Origin: Phocoena phocoena
Taxonomy: Eukaryota; Chordata; Mammalia; Artiodactyla; Phocoenidae
Assembly (NCBI RefSeq): GCF_963924675.1
Contig: NC_089235.1
Span: 64,228,220-64,292,219, forward strand
DNA length: 64,000 nucleotides
Direction of reading: 5' to 3'
Part shown: positions 1 through 8,638 of the stretch, in pieces
How positions within the stretch are numbered: the stretch's first letter is position 1
Layout of the letters: each line of letters opens with the position of its first letter
Notes under the pieces: model-generated
What the model was told of the DNA's origin: nothing
The model's input: the letters and a program-made list of their open reading frames with translations, nothing else
The model's database searches: none
Translations under genes and position numbers: made by a program

Positions 1-465
1 TTTATGAGGCAGATGTTAATAACCCCATATAACCAATCAGGAAAGTAGAGTGCAAAAATATAAGATAACATATGTAAGGTTATTCAATCAATTCAAGGTA
101 GTATAGTTAGCAGGTGGAAATCCAAGAATATTCAAAACCAGATCTGTTTGACTCTAAAATCTGTGCTCATTTTCCTCTATGACATAACTTGTCTAAGATT
201 TTCTTGACAGTCAAGTTTTCCCATGCATTCTAGACATGGCCTAGTTTTGAAGGCCAGAGAAGAGGAGATTCATCTTAGACTAGGCAAATGTCACTGCCTT
301 TCATTTCATCTGATTGTTCATTTCCTCTTTGGAAGTATAAACGAGTTCACAGGGAAAATAGTCTAATAATCAACCTCCCTAACTTCAAGGGTATAACTGT
401 TTCTGTAAAAGCTCCTCTGTAGTTATATTAAAATTGTTTGAAATTTCCTCTCATTTTTACTCTTC
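1..465. other. Unique flank left of the provirus; no gene seen
   Basis: This AT-rich sequence has no open frame, splice-bounded exon or recognisable repeat. It ends at the target duplication of the retroviral insertion. Confidence 0.5.
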
Positions 466-471
466 ATCAGT
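466..471. repeat. Target site duplication of the ERV, left copy (ATCAGT)
   Basis: The six bases directly before the TG of the 5' LTR are ATCAGT, and the same six follow the CA of the 3' LTR at 3988-3993. Six-base duplications are usual for betaretroviral integrases. A perfect match means the two LTRs were inserted together and have not recombined with another locus. Confidence 0.95.
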
Positions 472-820
472 TGTTGGGAGCCAAGAAGTTTTCGCCATTA
501 GAAGATGGCCGACATCCTGCTTCTCTTCCTGCTTAATGAGATAAAAGCCCGCGCCTAAAACGAAAGCCCGCGCACGCAGCACCAATGATAATTTGCCAAG
601 TACTTCCCTTATTCTGGATCCCGCCCCCCTTTCTCTGTACTGTATAAATACAGCTACTGCAGCAATAAAAGTTTGAGGCTTGATCAGGATTTTGTCTTGC
701 CTCCATTCTTTCGCGTCTCCTGCCCCTTCTTCTCTTTTCAACTCCTACAGGTTCCTCCTCGGACTCACAAGGATTTGTCCTGCTGGTCGGGACTCCCGGG
801 GACGCCCGGGGCCGAGCACA
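472..820 (+). repeat. 5' LTR (U3-R-U5) of the ERV
   Basis: This 349-bp repeat begins TGTTGGGAG and ends GAGCACA, with the canonical TG...CA ends. A TATA box (TATAAATA) lies at 643-650 and a polyadenylation signal (AATAAA) at 664-669. The two are only about 20 bases apart, which implies a very short R region just downstream, as in other betaretrovirus-like elements. It differs from the 3' LTR only at 743 (T here, C at 3910). Confidence 0.97.
643..669 (+). promoter_or_regulatory. LTR core promoter (TATA box) and AATAAA signal
   Basis: TATAAATA at 643-650 is followed by AATAAA at 664-669. In the 5' LTR this would drive the proviral transcript. The identical pair in the 3' LTR (3810-3836) would direct cleavage. 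Transcription start and cleavage sites are inferred from spacing only. Confidence 0.75.
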
Positions 821-822
821 AT

Positions 823-840
823 TGGCGCCCAACGTGGGGC
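823..840 (+). promoter_or_regulatory. Primer binding site, tRNA-Lys1,2 type
   Basis: The 18 bases TGGCGCCCAACGTGGGGC begin two bases after the LTR end. They match the site complementary to the 3' end of tRNA-Lys1,2, the primer of Mason-Pfizer-type and ovine betaretroviruses. No mismatch is visible. Confidence 0.95.
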
Positions 841-1008
841 TCGAGGAACGGATCCTAACGGAGGTAGCACGCTTACGAACGCCTGGCCAGGCACCCACTG
901 AGCCGCCGCGAGAGTGAACTCGAAAGTGCGGCTCGATTAGGTCCCCGGAGGACTAGCCGCCCTTCGGCAGTTGTGACCGGTAGAGAGTAAGGTAAGTGGA
1001 GCTTAAAA
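841..1008 (+). promoter_or_regulatory. Leader with major splice donor at 991/992; probable packaging region
   Basis: The untranslated leader between the primer site and gag contains AG|GTAAGT with the cut after 991, a strong splice donor 17 bases before the gag start. It would pair with the acceptor at 3121-3122. RNA packaging signals normally lie here, but none can be identified by eye. Confidence 0.8.
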
Positions 1009-2685
1009 ATGGGACAGGAATTGAGTTCCCACGAACTCTTTCTTCAGGGGATCGAGGATTCCCTCAAGATGCGAAAGATTAAGGCTAGAAAAAAAGATTT
1101 GCGTGATTTTTTTATATTTTTGTCAGATGTTTGTCCATGGTTCCCACAAGAAGGGACGATAGATAAAAAATGTTGGAATCGTGTAGGAGATTGTTTAAAT
1201 GATTATTATAAGGCTTTTGGGCCTTCTAAAGTACCTGTGACTGCATTTTCATATTGGAACTTAATTAGAGAGATTCTTATGGGTCATTCTTTTGACCCCG
1301 ATGTCCAAAAGGTTGTTGAGACCGGAGAAACAATTCTTAAAGCAGCCTCTCGCCCCCCTTCAGTTTGTCCATCCGTTACCATTGATATGGGTTCAAATGA
1401 AGATTTCCCAAAAATTCCAGAAACTGATCATCAATGTCCCACAGATAATAAAACTGTCCCAGGGATTTATCCTTCCCTTACTGCTATTAAAGGTGGTCCC
1501 AATGATGACCAGCTTTCCCCCCAAGACCAGGAAACTCTCGATGAGCAGGCTGCTCGTTATCATCACAAGGATGACCCCTGGGGATCTCCCCTTTTGAAGC
1601 CTCCGCCATCTTATAATACTTCTCACCAGATGCCTGCCTTTAGTGCCCCTGCTCCCATTGTCCCCCTAATTGATCCCCTTCGACAGGCTAAGACAGCCTT
1701 AACCCAGGAAATTTCCTCTTTGAGAGACGTTTTACAACAAAAACGGGAACGTTTAGATCTCCTAAAGGAGCTTAGAGCCCTTGAAGTGGAGCTTACTTCT
1801 TTAAATTTCTCAGGAAGTCCCAACAAACCCCCACTTCGACAAAAATCAGGACCCATTAAATTAGCTTTCCCTGTTACTCGCAGTCAGAGTCTACCCACCC
1901 AGGGTGGGATTCAAGCTGAGGATAGTGAGGAAGGAGAAGAAGAAGAGGGAGAAGAATCTCCTGAGCCCGATGAGAGACCAGATATTCATGATCCTTCTAG
2001 GGGTGGTCATTTTGAACATAAATATCGCCGCCTCAATTTAAAACATATAAAAGATCTAAAATCTGCTGTTAGCAATTATGGGCCCACAGCCCCTTATACA
2101 TTGGCAATCTTGGAGGGATTAAGCGATCGCTGGCTGACCCCAAATGATTGGCTTACCCTGGCTCGCGCCACCCTTTCTGGGGGAGATTATGTTCTGTGGC
2201 GCACTGAATTCGTGGAAAATTGTAGAGAAACTGCTCAACAAAACGCTGAAAGCAAAACTTCCCGGACATGGACCCGAGATAAATTACTTGGCCGTAGCCC
2301 CTATGATTCCAATGAGGCTCAGGCTGCTTTTCCCCCTGGTCTGTTGGCTCAAATACAAAATGCTGGCCTTAAGGCCTGGCGCCGCCTTCCGCCTAAGGGT
2401 TCGGCCACAACTTCTTTGGCGAAAATTCGCCAGGGACCAGAAGAGCCTTATTGTGAGTTTATTAGCCGCCTCACGGACGCCACCGAACGTCTGGTGGGCG
2501 ATAGTGAAACTGATAACGCCTTTGTTAAACATTTAGCTTATGAAAATGCTAATCCAGCCTGCCAGGCTGCCCTTCGGGCTCATCGTGGTGGTAGCCTTGC
2601 TGATTATATTAAATTGTGTTCCGGAATTGGTCCCTCCCATTCTGTTGGTCTTGCAATAGGAGCCGCCCTAAAAGATTTTATTTAA
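1009..2685 (+). pseudogene. gag: gag: matrix, linker and capsid of a betaretrovirus-like Gag (558 aa)
   Basis: This open frame encodes the structural polyprotein of the ERV. The start is the first ATG after the leader and gives an N-terminal Met-Gly, the usual myristoylation context. Residues 1-100 resemble the betaretroviral matrix, with a CPWFPQEGT block at 42-50 and VPVTAFSYWNL at 75-85. A PPPSY late-domain motif lies at 198-202 and recruits budding machinery in related viruses. Residues 217-266 are a leucine-rich predicted coiled coil and 304-324 are strongly acidic. The capsid occupies about 330-555, with the major homology region at 473-494. The frame stops at 2685 just before the nucleocapsid, whose zinc knuckles continue one frame over, so Gag is broken by a single-base-type frameshift between about 2660 and 2690. 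Confidence 0.93.
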
Positions 2686-3055
2686 AGACACATCCGCCCT
2701 AGACAAACAACAAAAAACTTGCTATAATTGCAAACAACCTGGACACTTTGCCCGGGATTGTCCACTATATAGACAAGGACAGTCATCAAAGGCTAACCCA
2801 CAACAACCCCAACATCAATCCCGAGCTCCTCCCACCACCGTTTGTCCTCGCTGTAAAAGAGGCAAACATTGGTCTTCGGAATGTTATTCAAAAACGGACA
2901 TAAATGGCCAAAAAACAGGGAAACTTTTCACGGGGTCAGCCCCTGGCCCCTTCCTTGGAACCGAACCAAGGGGCGATTCGGTTTGTTCCTCAAAAATCTG
3001 GACAAGTTCCCCTCACCCAGACGTTGGCTGCCCGAGCGTCTTATTAAACCTATAA
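2686..3055 (+). pseudogene. Displaced nucleocapsid part of gag with two CCHC zinc knuckles
   Basis: Two C-X2-C-X4-H-X4-C zinc knuckles are encoded at 2720-2761 and 2843-2884. Both lie in the same frame, which is +1 relative to the matrix-capsid ORF. These bind genomic RNA in retroviral Gag. After the second knuckle, the frame carrying a typical basic and proline-rich Gag C terminus is shifted again. The second shift falls at or near a run of six A at 2910-2915 and that frame ends with TAA at 3045-3047. The protease frame expected after slippage runs only to a stop at 3053-3055. Each discontinuity is equivalent to one extra base, or two missing ones. Confidence 0.85.
2918..2924 (+). promoter_or_regulatory. 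Candidate gag-pro ribosomal frameshift heptamer GGGAAAC
   Basis: GGGAAAC is the slippery heptamer at the gag-pro junction of Mason-Pfizer-type viruses. Here it sits in the expected place, 34 bases after the second zinc knuckle. It is in register with the frame carrying the Gag C terminus rather than with the knuckle frame. A downstream pseudoknot was not verified. A nearby AAAAAAC at 2910-2916 is a second, less likely candidate. With the protease gene gone, the site has no function left in this copy. Confidence 0.6.
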
Positions 3056-3122
3056 ATTCTATGAAATAATGAAAATTATCCAGGGCCCTTTTCCCTGAGA
3101 TTGTATTTCTTTTCCTTTTCAG
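3056..3122 (+). promoter_or_regulatory. pro-pol deletion scar followed by env-type splice acceptor
   Basis: Sequence passes from the end of gag to a polypyrimidine tract (about 3103-3120) ending in AG at 3121-3122. That is a convincing splice acceptor, seven bases before an ATG. No reverse transcriptase or integrase sequence is found, so the protease-polymerase region was removed with its right edge between about 3045 and 3100. Retention of donor and acceptor suggests a subgenomic RNA can still form. Confidence 0.7.
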
Positions 3123-3128
3123 AAAAAG

Positions 3129-3260
3129 ATGGAGATCCTCTTGGCATTGAAAAGACGACAAAGACAACAAGGACTATCCGTTGTGACCCTGATCCTGTCA
3201 TCTTTGCTGGTTGTCAGCCAGGCTGAACCCCCTCCACACTTGCCTCAGAATTTAACCTGA
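3129..3260 (+). pseudogene. 43-codon signal-peptide-like ORF, probable remnant of env start
   Basis: The ATG directly after the splice acceptor opens a 43-residue frame ending in TGA at 3258-3260. A basic segment at residues 8-12 (KRRQR) is followed by a hydrophobic core at about 16-30 and a plausible signal-peptidase site after SQA at 30-32. The remaining 11 residues are proline-rich. This is the layout of a retroviral envelope leader cut off just after cleavage. It may be a truncated env, or a small peptide specific to this deleted family. The ORF is too short to show homology by eye. Confidence 0.55.
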
Positions 3261-3615
3261 AGCAGAACCAAAAGATGATTCTGGCTGCCCCTCCACTGGA
3301 GCGGCATGAGACAGAGACATGCCTACCCCCCTCTTTGATGGGAGGGTATGGGTACCGAGTTGAGTGTGACAGCAAAGCATGCACAAGAGAAAACCTTTAT
3401 ACATAAGGTAATCTCTGTTATTCCCTGTGAGTATACCTGAATTATGAAAGAGGTTGGTATCTAAACATTGTTTTTGGCTTCAGTATCTAAGATTATTCTT
3501 GGTTCTGCCTCTCCTCCCCAAAAGATACCAAGAGCCAGCAATGGTGGACACACATACATTGTCCACGGGAGGATTCAGGTCACTACTCCCTCACTCGGTT
3601 AATGCCCACCTCCTT
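3261..3615 (+). other. Unassigned internal segment of the ERV before the polypurine tract
   Basis: About 355 nt separate the micro-ORF from the polypurine tract and show no long frame. The segment contains a possible donor (AGGTAATC near 3407) and a possible second acceptor (TTTGGCTTCAG ending at 3483), an arrangement seen where betaretroviruses splice small export proteins. It could be the decayed envelope 3' end, an RNA transport element or captured sequence. None of these can be proved here. Confidence 0.4.
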
Positions 3616-3638
3616 AAAAGAAATAAAAAGGGAGGAAA
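3616..3638 (+). promoter_or_regulatory. Polypurine tract for plus-strand priming
   Basis: A purine-rich run (AAAAGAAATAAAAAGGGAGG, then AAA, with one internal T) directly abuts the TG of the 3' LTR. This is the expected position of the plus-strand primer. Confidence 0.85.
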
Positions 3639-3987
3639 TGTTGGGAGCCAAGAAGTTTTCGCCATTAGAAGATGGCCGACATCCTGCTTCTCTTCCTGCT
3701 TAATGAGATAAAAGCCCGCGCCTAAAACGAAAGCCCGCGCACGCAGCACCAATGATAATTTGCCAAGTACTTCCCTTATTCTGGATCCCGCCCCCCTTTC
3801 TCTGTACTGTATAAATACAGCTACTGCAGCAATAAAAGTTTGAGGCTTGATCAGGATTTTGTCTTGCCTCCATTCTTTCGCGTCTCCTGCCCCTTCTTCT
3901 CTTTTCAACCCCTACAGGTTCCTCCTCGGACTCACAAGGATTTGTCCTGCTGGTCGGGACTCCCGGGGACGCCCGGGGCCGAGCACA
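3639..3987 (+). repeat. 3' LTR of the ERV
   Basis: 349 bp, identical to 472-820 except C at 3910 where the 5' copy has T at 743. It ends GAGCACA and is followed by the ATCAGT duplication. The TATA box and AATAAA are preserved. Confidence 0.97.
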
Positions 3988-3993
3988 ATCAGT
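3988..3993. repeat. Target site duplication of the ERV, right copy (ATCAGT)
   Basis: Exact match to 466-471, directly after the CA end of the 3' LTR. Confidence 0.95.
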
Positions 3994-4943
3994 TATCATA
4001 ATAGTCTTGGAATTTCAAAGTTATGTCAGAACATTTATGATAGAAAACCATAAAGGGCATAAAGCCAAATACTGTACCTTAATTCCAGGGGATTCATACA
4101 CATATTTTGCTGCAGTTCTATATTTATTATTTTTATTTGGCATGTCCTAACAGCACAAACTATATAGTTCTCAAAATGTGTCTGATCATGTGGACTAAAA
4201 GAAATTTCTATTTTTGTTTACAATCCTCTTCAGTCTATGTTATTTTTTCTTAAGTATGAGGTTACTGAATTAGAAATATAAGTAAAATTATATATGACGT
4301 TGGAATTACAAAATACAACAGATGCTATAGTGGAGAATATAAAATTCTTAGAGCTATAGCCCCAAAACAATAAATTATATTAAGGTACTTCTAATTGAAA
4401 ATTTTGAGGATTAACCCCAGGTTTTGATAGTATAAGCTGTCCTTGGACACTTGAATGTACATAATTAAAATAAAGTGATGAATAAAAATACATATATATA
4501 ATACATGTAGCATATGTACACATACATATATCCATATACATGTATAAATACATATTAAAAAGTTAATAAATATGACTAAATAAAACACATGGGCACACAC
4601 ACACCCCTACATGCATCATAGTAAAACTGGAGAACTCTAAATAAAAGAGACTTTTTAAATATCCACAGTACAAATCACCTAAAATCTATTGGTTTTTACA
4701 TTGACAGCTGACTTCTCATGAGCGACAATGGAATCCAAAAGTTAATGAGTTGAAGGAAAATAACTGTACATCGAGAAGTCTAAATTCAGCAAAACTGTCT
4801 ATTAAGAACAAAGTCAAAATAAGGATATTCTCCAAAACAGATAAAAATATGAGAAGGATGTAAATAAAGATTTGGCAATGTTTACTTTTGAGCATTGCGA
4901 CTGTCACAATGTGTTTTTAAATAAATATTTATGATAATACACA
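3994..4943. other. AT-rich unique sequence with a TA/CA microsatellite
   Basis: No gene or dated repeat is recognised. A degenerate run of ATACAT/ATATAT units lies at about 4485-4560 and a short CA run at 4596-4606. Confidence 0.5.
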
Positions 4944-6000
4944 GGCAGTCCTAGCTTTGCACAATAGTGCAGGACCATAAAAATGACTAAAATCTTGCAA
5001 AGCGATCTTTTTAATAATTAAAAAAATTACAATTGTTCCATGACCTTTAAAATTTTTTGGTCAAAACATTAAATACTTTTTACCGGTCAGTTATAAATAT
5101 ATAGGGAAATGAAAAATAGTAAAACTAACGTTTATTTAGTACACTGTAATTTAAAACATTAGAAATATTGAGAAAGTATTTTGTTTCTGGTAAAAAACAT
5201 ATCAAGATTAGTTTGAGCAGTGCTTGCCCTCTTCTCATTGTATAACTTATAATATGGAGTGAACATCTTTGTTATGCCTTGCCAAATTATAATACTCATC
5301 TCTAAGCTTGGATGAGCTTCCAGCACTTTATCCTTTGTGCTTTTAATGTCATGAACTATCTCTAAGAGTAGCTTTAATATGTTGTTTGCCAGAATCACTT
5401 CCTCTGGGTTATCTTTTACCACAACTACTTTCCTCATTTATATTGACAAGATCACCTTCACCAAGTTCCTCTAGCTCTTTATCTATACTCTTCAAACAGC
5501 ACCACTGTCAACATTCTCACAAGCAGCTATTTCTTCCAAAACTCCATTTTTACAGCTGATTCAAATTTCACTTTCAGCCTTGTCAATTTTTCAACTCTTT
5601 GTTACACTTCATCTTTGTTGGCTAATTCCCTCTTTTGGTTATCAATTTTTGTAAAATGCTGCGTGAGTTTATTGCCAAGAAACTAGAAGAATACATCTAT
5701 ATGTTTTGCTCTCTGTAAATGAACTGAACAACAGATGTGTTGTGAGCGTATCACTGAGAGACTCTGAAAGAAGTGGCAGGATTGGTCACTGATCACAGGT
5801 AGCATTGGTTATTTACATAGTCATTTGTGGAATGAATATCTAGCAGCAAAGTTTGTATTTTATGCAATGATTCACAGTTAGTACAACACAGTAACTGAAA
5901 TTTGAACCGTGTTGTTGGGAGATTGGTGTTATTTAATGAAACCATGATAACTGATGTTTGTGCCTATCAGAAGCATGTAAAATGAGGATTGGTTACAGGT
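4944..6000 (-). mobile_element. Tigger-type (mariner/pogo) DNA transposon, decayed
   Basis: The left edge begins CAGGCAGTCCTAGCTTTGCA, like a Tigger terminal inverted repeat. It is followed by AT-rich terminal sequence and an antisense transposase fragment. The sequence at about 5880-5990 looks like subterminal sequence of the same element. The second terminal repeat was not found, so the right end is approximate or lost. Confidence 0.6.
5159..5690 (-). pseudogene. Tigger transposase fragment (C-terminal part)
   Basis: A 92-codon open frame at 5159-5437 on the minus strand reads like the C-terminal tail of a Tigger/CENP-B-type transposase. It has a helical acidic-basic region and an AQTNLDMFF block near the end, similar to the terminal motif of this family. 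Related but interrupted sequence continues upstream to about 5690. The DDE catalytic core is not visible, and the frame is a relic in the middle of a decayed transposon. Recognition is by general resemblance only. Confidence 0.5.
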
Positions 6001-6588
6001 GATATGTATTATTGTGTATGATTTTCTATATTTTCTACAATGAACATTTATTACTTTTGTGATAAGTAAAAAATTTCAGACCAATAAAAATTGAGAGTAT
6101 TTACCACCAACAGTCATTCAGAAAATTAATTGAAAAGGATTGTCCTTCTGGAAGAAAGGAAATGATACCAAATGGGAGGTCTGAGAGGCAAGATGGACTG
6201 AAAGAAGATATTGGTAAATATATGCATATATCTTTTATAAATGACCTTATTAAAATATATGTAGAAGGACAAGACGAAACAATTTCTTATCACAACCCTT
6301 CCAAGGTAATAATTATCAAGTGTTTTAATTCCAGTTTTGGGGTATGAATATTGATGGCTTTGTTAAATATTGTTTGCATGTTAAAAAAGCTGGGGTGAGC
6401 ACTAAAAGAATACAGAGAATGTGCATTCCACAAAATGGAGGGGAAATAATAGGAGAGAAATAGTTAGAAACTTAATCCAAAGAAACCAAGAGGGAACAAA
6501 AACCAAAAAAAATAAAAAGGAAAAAATAGTAAAATAGAACAAACAATATCTTTCACAGTACATATTAAATAATATAATGCATATAAAA
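6001..6588. other. Unique or very old repeat sequence before the L1
   Basis: No gene is seen. Part of 6090-6260 vaguely resembles old L1 non-coding sequence, but not enough to call. Confidence 0.35.
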
Positions 6589-6599
6589 GTGACAGTTGC

Positions 6600-7686
6600 C
6601 GCCAGCCTCTGCCGCTGCAGGCTTGCCCCGCACTCCGTACCCCTCCCTCCTCCCGGCCTGAGTGAGCCGGAGACCCCGAATCAGCGGCTCCTTTAACCCT
6701 GCCCTGTCTGAGCGAAGAACAGATGCCCTCCAGCAGAGGCGGGGCCAAATCCAAAGCTGAACCCCGGGAGCTGTGCGAACAAAGAAGAGAAAGGGGAGTC
6801 TCTCCCAGCAGCCTCAGGAGCAGCGGACTAAATCTCCACAATCAACTTGATGTACCCTGCATCTGTGAAATACCTGAATAGACAACGAATCATCCCAAAT
6901 TGAGGAGGTGGACTTTAAGAGCAAGATTTATTATTTTTTCCCCTTTTCCTCTTTTTCTGAGTGTCTATGTGCATGTTTTGGTGTGAGATTTTTGTCTGTA
7001 TAGTTTTGCTTTCACCATTTGTGCTAGAGTTCTATCCGTCCGTTTTTGCTTTTTTCTTTACTTTTAAAAAAAGATTTTTTTCTTAATAATTTTTTTTATT
7101 TTAATAACTTTATGTTATTTTACCTTATTTTATTTTCTTTTATCCTCTTTCTTTCTATATTTCTACTTTTTCTTCCTTTTACTCTGAGCCATGTAGATGA
7201 AAGGCTCTTGGTGCTCCAGCCAGGCATCAGGGCTGTGCCTCTGAGGTGGGAGAGCCAAGTTCACAACACTGGTCCACAAGAGACCTGCCAGCTCAACATA
7301 ATATCAAACGATGAAAATCTCCCAGAGATCTCCATCTCAACACCAACAGCCAACTTCACTCAATGACCAGCAAGCTACAGTGCTGGACACCCTATGCCAA
7401 ACAAGTAGCAAGACAGGAACACAACCCCACCCATTAGCAGAGAGGCTGCCTAAAATCATAATAGGTCCACAGACACCCCAAAACACATCACCAGATGTGG
7501 ACCTGCCCACCAGAAAGACAAGATCCAGCCTCATTCACCAGAACACAGGCATTAGTCCCCTCCACCAGGAAGCCTACACAACCCACTGAACCAACTTTAG
7601 CCACTGGGGCCAGACATCAAAAACAACAGGAACTATGAACCTGCAGCCTGAAAAAAGGAGACCCTAAACACAGTAAGATAAGCAAA
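6600..7686 (+). promoter_or_regulatory. L1 5' UTR with internal promoter region
   Basis: A GC-rich CpG-containing block (6600-6830) begins the element and is followed by a T-rich stretch at 6930-7180. Position and composition fit the internal promoter of an artiodactyl-type L1. No individual factor sites are claimed. Confidence 0.7.
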
Positions 7687-8580
7687 ATGAGAAGACAAAA
7701 AAACACACAGCAGATGAAGGAGCAAGATAAAAACCCACCAGACCTAACAAATGAAGAGGAAATAGGCAGTCTACCTGAAAAAGAATTCAGAATAATGATA
7801 GTAAAGATTATCCAAAATCTTGGAAATAGAATAGACAAAATGCAAGAAACATTTAACAAGGACCTAGAGGAACTAAAAAGGAAACAAACAATGATGAACA
7901 ACACAATAAATGAAATTAAAAATACTCTAGAAGGGATCAATAGCAGAATAACTGAGGCAGAAGAATGGGTAAATTACCTGGAAGATAAAATAGTGGAAAT
8001 AACTACTGCAGAGCAGAATAAAGAAAAAAGAATGAAAAGAACTGAGGACAGTCTCAGAGACCTCTGGGACAACATTAAACACACCAACATTCGAATTATA
8101 GGGGTCCCAGAAGAAGAAGAGAAAAAGAAAGGGACTGAGAAAATATTTGAAGAGATTATAGTTGAAAACATCCCGAATATGTGAAAGGAAATAGTTAATC
8201 AAGTCCAGAAACCACAGAGAGTCCCACACAGGATAAATCCAAGGAGAAACATGCCAAGACACGTATTAATCAAACTGTCAAAAATTAAATACAAAGAAAA
8301 CATATTAAAAGCAGCAAGGGAAAAACAACAAATAACACACAAGGGAATCCCCATAAGGTTAACAGCTGATCTTTCAGCAGAAACCCTGCAAGCCAGAAGG
8401 GAATGGCAGGACATATTTAAAGTGATGAAAGAGAAAAACCTACAACCAAGATTACTCTACCCAGCAAGGATCTCATTCAGATTTGATGGAGAAATCAAAA
8501 TCTTTACAGACAGGCAAAAGTTGAGAGAGCTCAGCACCACCAAACCAGCTTTACAACAAACGCTAAAGGATCTTCTCTAG
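7687..8580 (+). pseudogene. L1 ORF1 (RNA-binding chaperone) with one in-frame stop
   Basis: ORF1 proteins form coiled-coil trimers that coat L1 RNA. The frame opens with ATG at 7687, is interrupted by TGA at 8182-8184, and continues in the same frame to TAG at 8578-8580. The total of 298 codons is close to the usual ORF1 length. Residues about 45-135 are a heptad-rich coiled coil. The RRM-like part contains NIRIIGVPE, and the C-terminal domain contains ARREWQDIF and RLLYPARISF, both conserved in mammalian ORF1. Only one nonsense change separates it from an open frame. Confidence 0.9.
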
Positions 8581-8638
8581 GCAAGAAACACAAGAGAAGG
8601 AAAAGACCTACAATAACAAACCCAAAACAATTAGGAAA

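Larger units (their letters stand above)
472..3987 (+). mobile_element. Non-autonomous betaretrovirus-like endogenous retrovirus (class II ERV), gag only
   Basis: This 3516-bp provirus has, in order: 5' LTR, tRNA-Lys1,2 primer binding site, leader with splice donor, gag, zinc-knuckle segment, an env-type splice acceptor with a short signal-peptide ORF, an unassigned segment, a polypurine tract and the 3' LTR. No protease, reverse transcriptase, integrase or envelope body is present, so about two thirds of a full-length provirus is missing. The element therefore depended on a helper for its enzymes, as deleted IAP and ETn elements do in mouse. The near-identical LTRs and intact target duplication show the insertion is recent. 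Assignment to the betaretrovirus-like class rests on the primer type, the matrix sequence, the 6-bp duplication and the paired zinc knuckles. Confidence 0.95.

Noticed and set aside
457..898. Antisense open frames of 94-121 codons in the 5' LTR, repeated in the 3' LTR at 3591-3999
   Set aside because: They mirror the LTR sequence, cross its borders into different flanks and show no protein motif. Their double appearance reflects LTR identity.
2910..2916. AAAAAAC as the gag-pro slippery site
   Set aside because: A valid heptamer in some betaretroviruses, but its register fits neither the knuckle frame nor the frame of the Gag C terminus. GGGAAAC eight bases on fits the latter.
3454..3711. 85-codon plus-strand frame across the polypurine tract into the 3' LTR
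   Set aside because: It has no envelope or superantigen features and straddles cis elements. Probably chance.
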